The notes under the pieces were generated by a model that saw nothing but the letters and a program-made list of their open reading frames with translations, was not told where the DNA came from and did no database searches. DNA of 45,107 bases from an uncultured Prochlorococcus sp. (lineage in GTDB: Bacteria > Cyanobacteriota > Cyanobacteriia > PCC-6307 > Cyanobiaceae), in NCBI GenBank assembly GCA_902565305.1, contig CACFEJ010000010.1:1-45107 (forward strand), written 5' to 3'. Position numbers and translations under genes: made by a program. Of the stretch, positions 1-8,405 are shown piece after piece; position 1 is the stretch's first letter; every line of letters begins with the position of its first letter.

Positions 1-2082
1 GCTTTTTTATCTTCAGGTTTTTTCAATATTTCATCAATTCAAGCGGGAGGTTCAAAAAATAAAACAAATCCTAAAAATATTAGTTTCCCATATGGAATTG
101 GATTAAGTTCACAACCTTTTTTTGATGATTTAGAAAAGAATTATGAAAAGTGGAAAAATAATCCGATAGCTCCAGGTACTGGTAAAAGTCCAAAAGAAAC
201 AATATTAAATTTTTACTCTTTGATGTCATTAGCTGGCGACATTGAAAATAATATTTATCACTATGGAAAGAAAAAACCTGGAATTTTTTGGGATAAAGAA
301 ACAAAAAAGAAAATAAAAAAGGGAGAAACATACTTTATTAAAGCAGCGCATACTTTAGATGGATCATCCTTCGCAAAAAGCGTCAGAGAACATCTTTCAG
401 ATGAGGCGGCTGTTGAATTAAAGCATATATTTGACTATATTTTTAATTCATCAAAAAAAGAGATAATTCTGCCTAACTATGAGGATTTAAATGCACTCAA
501 TGAATATGAACAAAAAGAATGGAAATTACCTAATTCAAAAATATCTCTAATAAGATCTGATGGCAAAGATGGTTTTGTTTCAGGACAATATTATTTTTCG
601 GATTACACAGTAAGAAATATTAGATATGCGTTTAAAAAGATAGAGTATGAAGCTGAATCGTTACCAAAAAATAAATATACTACTCCACACTTTTATTTGG
701 ATTTTATACATACGCCAGGTCTTTTAGTTCCACCTAAATGGTATGCATCTTTACCTGATAAAGTTCATGAAATTTTTGAAATTGAAATCATTGGAAATCA
801 AACAATATTTCAAATATTTTTCGCTTTTATAACCGTACTTTTATATTCAATTATCGTAATTAAAATTTCTAATGCTATAAAGAAATTAAATATCTCTGTA
901 AAGTCAGATTATTTAAGAATCTACTACGCTTTTATACCAATTCCCTTAACAAAGATATCAGAACTTTTCATAGATAAATTTCTTAATTTCACTGGAAATA
1001 CCTTAATCTTTTTTACATTTATATTTGAAATTCTTTTTTTCTTTTCTTTGGCTATCTTTACAATTTTCTTATTTGAATTTATAGGCAACAATTTTTTCAA
1101 CAAATTACAAAAGGTTTCTTCAACAAGATCTGGGAATAAATATATTGATCTTCTTAGATTAAAAACTTTTGTTAGACCAATTTGCAGGGCATCATCAACA
1201 GTGATATGTACTATTTTGATTTATAATTTACTTCTTTCTTTAGGAGTTCCGACAAATGCAGTTTTAGCATTATCTGCTGTACCTGGTTTGGCTATAGGTT
1301 TAGGTGCTTCTAAATTGCTTGGAAATTTAATATCTGGTTTAGCAATGCAAGCTGATCAACATTTGAATGTTGGTAATTTTTGTAGAGTTGGTGATACTTT
1401 AGGTTATGTAAAGAGAGTAGGTTTAAGATCTATAGATATAGAGGCATTTGAAGGGTGTGTAACTATTCCTAATGCTTTCGCAGAAGGAACAAATGTTATT
1501 AACTACACTTCATTGGAAGGGGATTTAATTAAGCAAAGTTTAAATCTCAAAATAGATATTGATAATTCTTTTTCTCCATGGCAAAAAAAAGAACTTATAA
1601 GGTTTTGTCAAAAATTTTTGAATGAAGATAAATGTTACTCAAATCCCATAGTTTCAATAGAAAAAGAGGGAGCAAAAACTACGTTAGTAATTTATGCTCT
1701 TATCTTGAACAAAGATTGGAAGGAATATTTAGAATTAAGAGATAAACTATCTTTAAAAACAAGTGAGGTAATTGGTCAAGTTTCACTTTCTAGATTTGTT
1801 GTTGGAGTTTCATACGATACTACTTCAAAACAACTATCTGAAATTCCAGAATTAATAAAAGAAATTGTTAATGAAATTGATGATTTAGAATATGATGGTT
1901 GTAAATTTTCACAAATAAATCAATTTAGTTATGACTTTGTTGTTTGTATAGTTGGAGAATTAGGGACATATTCCAATTTCTTGAAAGCTTACGATAAATT
2001 AAATAAATCATTGATTGCAAAATTTGCTGAGAAAAATATTAAAATTCCATTTCCAACTACAACATTTGATCAAAAAAATTAA
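1..2082 (+). CDS. MscS-family mechanosensitive channel (5' end outside window)
   Basis: The reading frame is open from base 1, so the gene starts left of the window. An internal ATG at 220 is not needed as a start, because codons before it read as a plausible export-signal end followed by secreted-type sequence. A roughly 270-residue extracytoplasmic part is followed by several hydrophobic segments (about 800-1110 and 1190-1350). The MscS pore signature follows, with the Gly/Ala-rich 'AIGLGASKLLGNLISGL' near 1291-1341 and a beta-domain ('VGNFCRVGD', 'IPNAFAEGTNVINYT'). MscS proteins release solutes on hypo-osmotic shock. The long N-terminal domain makes this a large variant. It is convergent with the channel gene at 2132-2785. 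The MscS core is certain; the role of the N-terminal domain is not. Confidence 0.88.
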   Translation, partial: AFLSSGFFNISSIQAGGSKNKTNPKNISFPYGIGLSSQPFFDDLEKNYEKWKNNPIAPGTGKSPKETILNFYSLMSLAGDIENNIYHYGKKKPGIFWDKETKKKIKKGETYFIKAAHTLDGSSFAKSVREHLSDEAAVELKHIFDYIFNSSKKEIILPNYEDLNALNEYEQKEWKLPNSKISLIRSDGKDGFVSGQYYFSDYTVRNIRYAFKKIEYEAESLPKNKYTTPHFYLDFIHTPGLLVPPKWYASLPDKVHEIFEIEIIGNQTIFQIFFAFITVLLYSIIVIKISNAIKKLNISVKSDYLRIYYAFIPIPLTKISELFIDKFLNFTGNTLIFFTFIFEILFFFSLAIFTIFLFEFIGNNFFNKLQKVSSTRSGNKYIDLLRLKTFVRPICRASSTVICTILIYNLLLSLGVPTNAVLALSAVPGLAIGLGASKLLGNLISGLAMQADQHLNVGNFCRVGDTLGYVKRVGLRSIDIEAFEGCVTIPNAFAEGTNVINYTSLEGDLIKQSLNLKIDIDNSFSPWQKKELIRFCQKFLNEDKCYSNPIVSIEKEGAKTTLVIYALILNKDWKEYLELRDKLSLKTSEVIGQVSLSRFVVGVSYDTTSKQLSEIPELIKEIVNEIDDLEYDGCKFSQINQFSYDFVVCIVGELGTYSNFLKAYDKLNKSLIAKFAEKNIKIPFPTTTFDQKN

Positions 2083-2131
2083 ATTGATTAATTAATGATT
2101 AAATATTAACTTAATTAAATTATATAAAATT

Positions 2132-2785
2132 TTAGTTTTCTAAAAACTTTTCTGGTACAAAATAAAAAACAATCCTAACAAATAAAACAGCTGCAAATTG
2201 AGAAAAAATTTGCGGGATCATCAAAATTGGCCCGTTTTTAACTGATAACCCAATTGAGATAGCAGGATTTAAAATGCCGCTTCCAAAAAATTCAGCCAAT
2301 ACTATGAAAATCGAAATTCCTGCACCAATAACTATTCCTGTCAAAGGTTGAGAGATTGGGCAAAGTTTCCCTTCTCTCGCCCAACTAGAGATTAAAATCA
2401 AAAGGAAGGAAGTAAAAATAAATTCTGTCAATAATGTTGAATTGATATTAATCGATTTTTCAATATTAATTTCTTTCAATAATATTGAACTATATCTAAA
2501 TCCCAAAACAACTATTGAGGATCCTAATATTTGTGAGAATATATATGTTGTTAATTCAAATTTTGACATTAAATTTTTTGAAAATAAATAACAGGTCACG
2601 GCTGGATTAAAGTGAGCTCCGCTTATCCTTCCGAAGCAATGAATTAAGGTTGTAACGGTCATTCCTATTAACAAAGACTTACTTAAAAGAGAATTGGCAA
2701 TATTATTCGATGCTAGAGCCATGGCAGTTATTGTTGCAGTTCCCAACGCTTCACAAAAAGATTTTATTAATAAGGAACCTCTCAT
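2132..2785 (-). CDS. MIP-family channel (aquaporin/glycerol facilitator type)
   Basis: About 217 residues with six hydrophobic segments and both half-helix motifs of the MIP family: 'SGAHFNPAVT' in the first half and 'GSGILNPAIS' in the second. The family conducts water, glycerol or small neutral solutes across the cytoplasmic membrane. ATG at 2785 is preferred over an in-frame TTG at 2794. It lies convergent with MscS and upstream of nothing else on its strand, so both osmotic-stress membrane proteins sit side by side. Substrate cannot be fixed from the motifs. MIP channels for arsenite or glycerol also exist, but the ars genes in this window are 18 kb away. Confidence 0.85.
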   Translation of the reverse strand: MRGSLLIKSFCEALGTATITAMALASNNIANSLLSKSLLIGMTVTTLIHCFGRISGAHFNPAVTCYLFSKNLMSKFELTTYIFSQILGSSIVVLGFRYSSILLKEINIEKSININSTLLTEFIFTSFLLILISSWAREGKLCPISQPLTGIVIGAGISIFIVLAEFFGSGILNPAISIGLSVKNGPILMIPQIFSQFAAVLFVRIVFYFVPEKFLEN

Positions 2786-2872
2786 ATAATTCAAAAAAAT
2801 AATTTATATCCTAAACAAACTTTAATTACTATTGCACTTAATATTAAATTTACAAATAAACAAAATATAATT

Positions 2873-5143
2873 TTAATCTAGAGTAAATTTGCCACTTCTG
2901 GCTAAGGATTCCTCTGCTACAGAAAAGTGAGGGTCCTTATCTTCTAAAAAGGGGTTATAAGAATAATGACTTTCCAGATATTTGGATCTAATAATTGCAT
3001 CATCCAGTTCCTTGGAAGAATCAATCGATTTATTATAAATTTGAGTGGTGCATTGATCTGTTTCAAGATAAAGTTTCAATTCATCTTTTAGTGTTGATAA
3101 CTTTATAGCATTTCTAATTATTCCATAAATTTTCGAAATGGTTTCCGTACTAATAGAAAAAATATCAAGTAATTTTGCTCGCTCTAATTCCGAATCAAGA
3201 CTTGGCCAATATCTAGAAGTATAATAGGAAGTCTTATCTAAATGAAACCATTCTTCAGATCTCGCAATTGATGATGAAACAGTATTGTGAAGTTTCCATA
3301 AGAATAAACTTAGAGATTGACCATTATTTATTGAGGAAATCTTTTTTTCAATATTAATATCAAAATTAAATTCTTTTTTGGTTCCTAATAATAAATATTC
3401 AATGGGATACATAGCAACTTCTTTATTCTTTACAACAAACTTATTTAAATGATATCTACAGTAAGGACAAGGATACATAGTTGCTAAAGACTTGAAGAAT
3501 CTCTTAAATTTCTCCACTGAATCATGCTCATGATTTTTTTCTTGGTTTTTGATTATTTCAGCTGAGGTATGAAGAAGTTTCCAAGTAGGCGGGCCGATAA
3601 AATACGGAAAACTTAGTCTCATTTGACTTTTTTCTATATCGTCTCTACCTAAATCAACATCAATAAATGCCACATATTGAGAAAGATATCCTGATTCACG
3701 TCCAAATTCAAAACGCTCTCTTCTTTTTTGTACTCCATTTAAATAATGACGTGAAATAGCCCATGCTTGCTTAATTAAAATCTTTTTATCTCTACTTAGA
3801 GTTGGGAAATACTCTTTAAGATCTCTAGCATAATTGTCAAACTCTTTTTTCTGATTTACGTTATTAAACCAGTTATCAAGTTCTTGGTCAGAAATTTTTT
3901 CCCACTTTCTAAGGTCATCTTTATTTGTAATTGAGGAAGCCTTTAATAATAATGGCATGAATTCTTGATACCAATATGAGGTAGGTATTATTGATCCTTC
4001 ATAAAAGGTGTTATCTGCGTCATAAATGACTCTTTGCCAGGAATTTATAAAAAGCCCCTTATTTGAGAAAGATGCAGAAATAGTTTTTGAATCTGCAAAT
4101 TCCAAGTTTAGTTCTAGATGTCTTAATCTATTAAGTTCATGAAATTCTAAATCTTTAATATTAATATTTTCAGTATCATGACCATGTAAAGAAGCACTTA
4201 AAATAAGCTCAATTAAAACCGAAAAAAGTTGATGATGGTTTTCAAGTTCATCAAGTTCCTTCTCTAAATTCTTTTCTGCAAATAGCATTTCATCTGATTT
4301 TTCGATCATATGCCAATTTTCCATTCTATATTGAAGTTCTGCTTCTAACTTAATGACTGAATTTACTAAATCATCAAAAACAGAATATACTTCTTTTTTT
4401 ACAATTCCCAAAGACAAATAGTATTCAACAAAAGATTTAACAAATAGAACAAATTCTTTAATTGAATAAGGTAAATCATAAGCTCTTAAATGTGTTTCAC
4501 AATTAGCAGAAAAACTTTCTCTAAAGCTACGATAAGCAGCTCCTTGTAATAACCTAAAAAAACCAATTTGTAATTGAAGAGTAGAGGTTCCTCCCGAAGT
4601 TGCAAATTCATTCAGATTCTTTTTTAATTCTTTAGAAGTCTTTTCAACTTTTATTGAATTCTTAATAACATTTTTATGAATAGCCTTATACGACTTAGGA
4701 TGAGAATTATAATCTTTCGGCAAAAAATTTACGAAATTACTTTCAGTTATCTCTTCTGACCCATCTTGAGTAAGTTCAAGTAATAATTTGTCTATTGATT
4801 TTTCATTAATTTCCATTAATTTTAAAATATTTTTCAATCTTTCAGATTTTACTTTCTTTGAATTTTCAGTATCAATTAATTCAAAAGCAAGTTTCGCTTT
4901 CGTTTCAGAAGATCCGCAAAGTATATAAAAAAGAACTTTGATTTTATTTTTCGTAAGTGTTTCGAATTCTAGTTTGTAACTATTGAAAGTTGCCAATAAA
5001 GACTCTACTGAAAAATTGATGCGATTTTTGCTCAAGCAATAATGGATATTTTTAACAAGCTCATCATTTGATAAATTTTCTGTATTACTAGTTTTGAAGA
5101 AATCATCAGTTAATTTTGAGAGTTCTTTTGAGGTTAAATTCAT
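2873..5143 (-). CDS. Large protein with Erv/ALR-type sulfhydryl oxidase domain and EF-hand-like N-terminus
   Basis: The 756-residue protein has no signal peptide. Residues about 513-625 carry the Erv1/ALR layout: 'GPPTWKLLHTSAE' (517-529), the redox 'PCPYCRYHLNKF' with Cys559/Cys562, and 'LFLWKLHNTV' (613-622), matching the family's W-x-LH, CPYCRxH and W/F-x-LHN blocks. That family uses FAD to pass electrons from thiols to O2, making disulfides. The distal shuttle Cys pair seen in many Erv proteins is absent. Residues about 85-140 contain two degenerate EF-hand-like loops ('ELIDTENSKKVKSERL', 'LTQDGSEEITESNFVNFL') spaced 34 residues apart. The middle 200-480 is helical and unrecognised. The gene sits just outside the tRNA-Pro element. 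The Erv/ALR call is good; the EF-hand call is tentative. Confidence 0.65.
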   Translation of the reverse strand: MNLTSKELSKLTDDFFKTSNTENLSNDELVKNIHYCLSKNRINFSVESLLATFNSYKLEFETLTKNKIKVLFYILCGSSETKAKLAFELIDTENSKKVKSERLKNILKLMEINEKSIDKLLLELTQDGSEEITESNFVNFLPKDYNSHPKSYKAIHKNVIKNSIKVEKTSKELKKNLNEFATSGGTSTLQLQIGFFRLLQGAAYRSFRESFSANCETHLRAYDLPYSIKEFVLFVKSFVEYYLSLGIVKKEVYSVFDDLVNSVIKLEAELQYRMENWHMIEKSDEMLFAEKNLEKELDELENHHQLFSVLIELILSASLHGHDTENINIKDLEFHELNRLRHLELNLEFADSKTISASFSNKGLFINSWQRVIYDADNTFYEGSIIPTSYWYQEFMPLLLKASSITNKDDLRKWEKISDQELDNWFNNVNQKKEFDNYARDLKEYFPTLSRDKKILIKQAWAISRHYLNGVQKRRERFEFGRESGYLSQYVAFIDVDLGRDDIEKSQMRLSFPYFIGPPTWKLLHTSAEIIKNQEKNHEHDSVEKFKRFFKSLATMYPCPYCRYHLNKFVVKNKEVAMYPIEYLLLGTKKEFNFDINIEKKISSINNGQSLSLFLWKLHNTVSSSIARSEEWFHLDKTSYYTSRYWPSLDSELERAKLLDIFSISTETISKIYGIIRNAIKLSTLKDELKLYLETDQCTTQIYNKSIDSSKELDDAIIRSKYLESHYSYNPFLEDKDPHFSVAEESLARSGKFTLD

Positions 5144-5232
5144 TTTAAATTTAATTTTCTAGTGTTAAATAATTATAGATTTTTAGCTCTAAGAATAGAA
5201 AATATATCGTTAATAAACACAATCCAGCCAAC

Positions 5233-5285
5233 TTCCGTGGATTTTTATTGCTATTTCGACATAATCCACGGAAAATTCCACGGAT
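5233..5285. repeat. Inverted/direct repeats of TCCACGGA
   Basis: TTCCGTGGATT (5233-5243) is the exact reverse complement of AATCCACGGAA (5263-5273). A further TTCCACGGAT lies at 5276-5285, so TCCACGGA is also directly repeated 12 bp apart. They lie between the Erv-like gene and the 3' end of tRNA-Pro. GC content is higher than the surroundings. No U-tract follows, so this looks more like a protein-binding or recombination site than a terminator. Confidence 0.5.
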
Positions 5286-5332
5286 ACAATGAGACTGATT
5301 TTTGGTATTGCTGAGATCGACGGCTATGACTA

Positions 5333-5406
5333 TCGGGGCGACAGGATTCGAACCTGCGACCTAGTGCTCCCAAAGCACCCGCGCTACCAAGCTGCGCCAC
5401 GCCCCG
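5333..5406 (-). tRNA. tRNA-Pro (anticodon UGG)
   Basis: Read on the minus strand it folds as a cloverleaf. The acceptor stem is CGGGGCG (5406-5400) with CGCCCCG (5340-5334) and discriminator A. The anticodon loop is CTTTGGGAG with anticodon TGG, and the T-arm holds GGTTCGAATCC. No CCA is encoded. Its 5' half is the integration target of the adjacent element: bases 5368-5408 recur exactly at 24544-24584. The tRNA itself is intact because the element carries a matching 5' half. Confidence 0.97.
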
Positions 5407-5408
5407 CT
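5368..5408. repeat. attL: tRNA-side copy of 41-bp attachment repeat
   Basis: This covers the tRNA-Pro sequence from the anticodon loop to the 5' end plus two flanking bases. It is identical to 24544-24584 over all 41 positions and similar to 27401-27441 (32 of 41). Confidence 0.88.
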
Positions 5409-5415
5409 AAACATC

Positions 5416-5445
5416 ATTCTAATCTATGGCAGGGATGTTAGTAAA
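5416..5445 (-). promoter_or_regulatory. Candidate promoter of tRNA-Pro, inside the element
   Basis: On the minus strand TTTACT (5445-5440) and TAGAAT (5421-5416) are 18 bp apart, about 10 bp before the tRNA 5' end. If real, the tRNA is now driven by sequence brought in by the element. The displaced flank beyond 24584 has a comparable TATTAT box. Confidence 0.3.
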
Positions 5446-5576
5446 CATAGTCACAAAAAGAATTTTTTTAGTAATAACAAGCGTTTTACTTACTTATATT
5501 ATAATAGTGTCAATGGATTTAGTGCAATATCCAGTCAACCTTTGTTATAACCCGAAGACACTCTGTGGTTGCATTT

Positions 5577-5616
5577 TGCGTACAAATTGCGTACATTGTG
5601 CGTATATGTACGCAAA
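5577..5616. repeat. TTGCGTACA repeat cluster before the integrase (candidate arm-type sites)
   Basis: TTGCGTACA occurs at 5577-5585 and 5588-5596, a variant GTGCGTATA follows at 5598-5606, and the inverted TGTACGCAA lies at 5607-5615. The same TTGCGTAYA unit occurs twice at 24461-24480 at the other end of the element. The cluster ends 4 bp before the ATG at 5620, so it also covers the integrase promoter or leader and could serve autoregulation. Confidence 0.6.
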
Positions 5617-5619
5617 TTA

Positions 5620-6957
5620 ATGCCCAAACTTAAAAATAATGAAGCATGGGTAAATGGTTTTAAGATGGCCATTAGGTCTTCTACTGCAAAGGGTTGGACT
5701 GTTAGAGAACATAGAGGACTTGCAAGATTAGAGGTAAGAACTGGTGAAGGAATGAGATCTGCACAACTAATGAAAAATAATATTCCTTTTTCTTACTCTG
5801 CCCAAGACATGGGAGATATTATTACGCGGGTTAGGAATATCTATGTAGAGATGGCTAATAATGGCGGTGATTTTGATTCAGCTGTTTCTGTATGTGCGGG
5901 ATTAGCTCCTAAATTAACTTATTCTCATGATTGGGTTCGTGCTAAAGAAGATTTTGAAAAATATAAAAAAGAGATGGGAACTGGTATTAAAGATATAACT
6001 TGGACTAAAGAGTATGAACCTGTCATTGATTATGCAGTTAACTTATTAAAAACCAAAGATGCTCCAATAAATGCAGATAAATTATTAGAAATTTGTGCAA
6101 AAAATGGAATTGAAAAAGTTACTGACTTTATGGCAAGAAATAATATTGCACCAAAACCATTAACTTATGAACTTGGTGGTAGAGCTAGAGAACAAAGAGT
6201 GAGAAATCTTGCTTCTTTTTTAAAATATTGCGTTACTAAGAAAACTTATCCTAATCAATGGCTTCCACCAGATGACTTAAGAGAATACATTGGAAGACCA
6301 TCTGTAAAAGCTAAAAAAGCTAAAAATAAAAAAGCATCAATAGAAGATCAAGAGTTTATTAATTTAATAAATTCTCTACCAACAGAAACAGGGCAACCGC
6401 ATCACATAATCGCTGCTAAAAAATGGGTTAATGCAATGAAGCTTTGTGCTGTTTTTGGTTTACGACCTATTGAGTTAAGACACTTGATTTATAAAAAGAG
6501 AAAAGATGAACTTTGGTGTATGTATGAAAAAAGATCGGGTCAGGGCGTAACAAAACCAAGAATATTAGAACCTCTTTATTTAGTTGATAATGATGGCAAT
6601 GTTCATTATGAAGAAGTAGTCAGATTGTACAAAGCGGGTCTATTAGAACTTCCCTATCAATGTATGCCAGATTGCAAAACTGTTGAGGGTGTTGGTGATC
6701 AGATGGGTAAATGGTTAAAACAGAAAGCGGGTTGGATTTCTCTTAAAGCATTAATGGCTAAAAGAGGTGAAAGTCTTGGTTGTTATAGCTTTAGACATTC
6801 TTATTCATTACGAGGTCATCAATTAGGAATTGATGCGGGAAGTGTTGCTGATGCAATGGGGCATACATTAAGAACACATCTTGAATCATATTATTACGCT
6901 AAAACTACAACTACTAAAAAAGCATTTATAAAAGCTAGAGAACTTCAAGCGGTTTAA
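5620..6957 (+). CDS. Tyrosine recombinase / integrase of the tRNA-Pro element
   Basis: 445 residues from ATG 5620. An upstream in-frame TTG at 5569 is rejected because it would translate through the TTGCGTACA repeats. The C-terminal catalytic domain has 'FGLRPIELRHL' (first Arg near 282), 'CYSFRHSYSLRGH' (second Arg near 392), 'AMGHTLRTHLESYYYA' (His near 415) and the Tyr nucleophile in the YYY run at 424-426. The first His of the usual H-x-x-R box is a Tyr (YSFR), as in some phage-type integrases. The N-terminal 240 residues are helical and would bind core and arm DNA. Placed next to tRNA-Pro and reading inward, it should catalyse insertion and excision at the 41-bp repeat. Confidence 0.9.
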   Translation: MPKLKNNEAWVNGFKMAIRSSTAKGWTVREHRGLARLEVRTGEGMRSAQLMKNNIPFSYSAQDMGDIITRVRNIYVEMANNGGDFDSAVSVCAGLAPKLTYSHDWVRAKEDFEKYKKEMGTGIKDITWTKEYEPVIDYAVNLLKTKDAPINADKLLEICAKNGIEKVTDFMARNNIAPKPLTYELGGRAREQRVRNLASFLKYCVTKKTYPNQWLPPDDLREYIGRPSVKAKKAKNKKASIEDQEFINLINSLPTETGQPHHIIAAKKWVNAMKLCAVFGLRPIELRHLIYKKRKDELWCMYEKRSGQGVTKPRILEPLYLVDNDGNVHYEEVVRLYKAGLLELPYQCMPDCKTVEGVGDQMGKWLKQKAGWISLKALMAKRGESLGCYSFRHSYSLRGHQLGIDAGSVADAMGHTLRTHLESYYYAKTTTTKKAFIKARELQAV

Positions 6958-6963
6958 TTATTT

Positions 6964-6988
6964 ACAGTCGATCTAAAATAAGAGGCAA
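6964..6988. repeat. 25-bp direct repeat, copy 1 (after the integrase)
   Basis: It begins ACAGTCGATCTAAAATAAG and is identical to 8239-8263. It starts 6 bp after the integrase stop. The two copies border a three-gene cassette (cupredoxin, PDZ protein, small membrane protein). It is not palindromic and has no U-tract. Confidence 0.8.
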
Positions 6989-7035
6989 TTAGCTTCTTTT
7001 TTTTTTTAATATGTTTATATAAATTCCTTAAGTTT

Positions 7036-7440
7036 ATGCGTTCACTTTTACTATTGCCTTTGCTTTTAGGTTTTTCATTTCCAGCGAATGCAAAGTCAGA
7101 AACTTATTATATTGATGTTTCAGCAGAAAGTATAGAAAACTATATTCTTAGTGGTAAAGATAAAAATGGATCTGTAACTGGGAATGATCCTACAGTTACT
7201 GTTAATAAAGGAGATACTATTGTTTTTAATGTTGATGCGTTTAGTCATCCGTTTTATATAAAGACTGAATTTTCCCGTGGAGGCGGTGATCAAGTAACGG
7301 CAGGGACATTATCAGGTACCCCTGGAACTCAAGATGGAAAACTATCATGGAACACAACGGGTGTATCAGCTGGGAAATACTATTATGTTTGTTCTCCTCA
7401 TGCACCTTTTGGGATGGGAGGCTCAATTATTGTTGAATAA
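7036..7440 (+). CDS. Secreted cupredoxin (plastocyanin-like copper protein)
   Basis: 134 residues with a clear signal peptide ('MRSLLLLPLLLGFSFPANA'). The copper site fits plastocyanin-type cupredoxins: His in 'AFSHPFYIKT', then Cys, His and Met in 'YYVCSPHAPFGMGG'. It would be a periplasmic or lumenal one-electron carrier. It differs clearly from standard photosynthetic plastocyanin in the loop before the Cys, so it need not serve photosystem I. It is first of three tightly spaced genes (4 bp to the PDZ gene) lying between two 25-bp direct repeats, right behind the integrase. The redox partner is unknown. A second electron carrier, the cytochrome c6-like protein at 10771, is in the same element. 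Confidence 0.82.
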   Translation: MRSLLLLPLLLGFSFPANAKSETYYIDVSAESIENYILSGKDKNGSVTGNDPTVTVNKGDTIVFNVDAFSHPFYIKTEFSRGGGDQVTAGTLSGTPGTQDGKLSWNTTGVSAGKYYYVCSPHAPFGMGGSIIVE

Positions 7441-7444
7441 ATAA

Positions 7445-8014
7445 ATGAAACGCTTACTACTCCCATTACTAGCTGCCCTCGCTTTACCAACTGCTGTTAA
7501 TGCTGAAATATCTGATGAATTACATAAAAAATGTTTAGAAGCACGAGATTATGCAGGATGTGTGAAAACTAATAAAAAACTATCTCATAAAAAAGATAAG
7601 GAAATATCAGGGATTGGAATAAGGCTTTTTCTCAATAGTGACACTGCTGAATTAACTATTCAATCTGTAATAAATGATTCACCTGCTGCTTCAGCTGACA
7701 TTAAACCAAATGATTTAATCATAAAAATAGATGGCAAATCAACTAAAGGAATGGGTATAAATGAAGCTGTTTCTCTCATAAAAGGACCAAAAGATAAGCC
7801 AATTAAATTAGTTTTATCAAGAATTAATGAGGCAGGTAAAAAGGAAAAAATAAATGTTCGATTAGTAAGAGATACTTTTAAAGTCTCAACAAAAGACTAT
7901 TTATATGAAGGTGATTTAAGGAGGCAATTAGAGTTTTTCTTCCCAGAAAATATAAAACAGATTTTTCCAGAAAATGATTCCTCGTCAAAGCTCAAAAAAG
8001 GAACTTCAATTTAA
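7445..8014 (+). CDS. Secreted PDZ-domain protein
   Basis: 189 residues: a signal peptide ('MKRLLLPLLAALALPTAVNA'), a short Cys-containing stretch with Cys29 and Cys39 ('KKCLEARDYAGCVK') that could form a disulfide, then a PDZ domain at about 52-140 ('GIGIRLF', 'SPAASADIKPNDLIIKIDG', 'EAVSLIKGP'). No protease domain is attached, unlike DegP or CtpA, so it probably acts as a peptide-binding adaptor. It is 4 bp after the cupredoxin and 8 bp before the next gene, so the three are probably co-transcribed. Function beyond peptide binding is unknown. Confidence 0.8.
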   Translation: MKRLLLPLLAALALPTAVNAEISDELHKKCLEARDYAGCVKTNKKLSHKKDKEISGIGIRLFLNSDTAELTIQSVINDSPAASADIKPNDLIIKIDGKSTKGMGINEAVSLIKGPKDKPIKLVLSRINEAGKKEKINVRLVRDTFKVSTKDYLYEGDLRRQLEFFFPENIKQIFPENDSSSKLKKGTSI

Positions 8015-8022
8015 ATTTCTGA

Positions 8023-8235
8023 ATGAAACGCATTCTCTTAGCTGAGCTTTTGTTAGTTTTAATTACCATAATTTTTGTTTCTCTAAACCCAATATCAAGA
8101 ATTTATATTGCTGATTATTTAGAAAAGATATCCACATTTTTATTTAGAACAGTAGGTGATGAAGATTTAAATGAGTGGTATGAAAAAAGACATAACAATG
8201 AATTACTCGAGGAATTAGGAGGAGCTGCTTATTGA
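8023..8235 (+). CDS. Small single-span membrane protein, unknown function
   Basis: 70 residues with one N-terminal hydrophobic segment ('ILLAELLLVLITIIFVSL') and a charged tail ('DEDLNEWYEKRHNNELLEEL'). It starts ATGAAACGC like its upstream neighbours and is the third gene of the cassette. The 25-bp repeat begins 3 bp after its stop. No family recognised. Confidence 0.6.
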   Translation: MKRILLAELLLVLITIIFVSLNPISRIYIADYLEKISTFLFRTVGDEDLNEWYEKRHNNELLEELGGAAY

Positions 8236-8238
8236 TTG

Positions 8239-8263
8239 ACAGTCGATCTAAAATAAGAGGCAA
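8239..8263. repeat. 25-bp direct repeat, copy 2 (after the cassette)
   Basis: Exact second copy of 6964-6988, starting 3 bp after the stop of the small membrane protein gene. The spacing between the copies is 1275 bp. Confidence 0.8.
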
Positions 8264-8405
8264 ATAACTTATTTATTAACGGTTAGGTCTATTAATACTG
8301 AATCTCACCTACCAAGGGTTATTGTAAATAAAGTAGTATCTTGTGTTGGTCTTTTATCGCTGGTCCTTGCTAACTATTCGAAAATATTACTTTTCTTTCA
8401 TATAA

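Noticed and set aside
5426-5620. 64-residue plus-strand frame between tRNA-Pro and integrase with a hydrophobic stretch
   Set aside because: It spans the tRNA promoter side and the TTGCGTACA repeats and ends inside the integrase leader. Composition follows the repeats, so it is probably chance.
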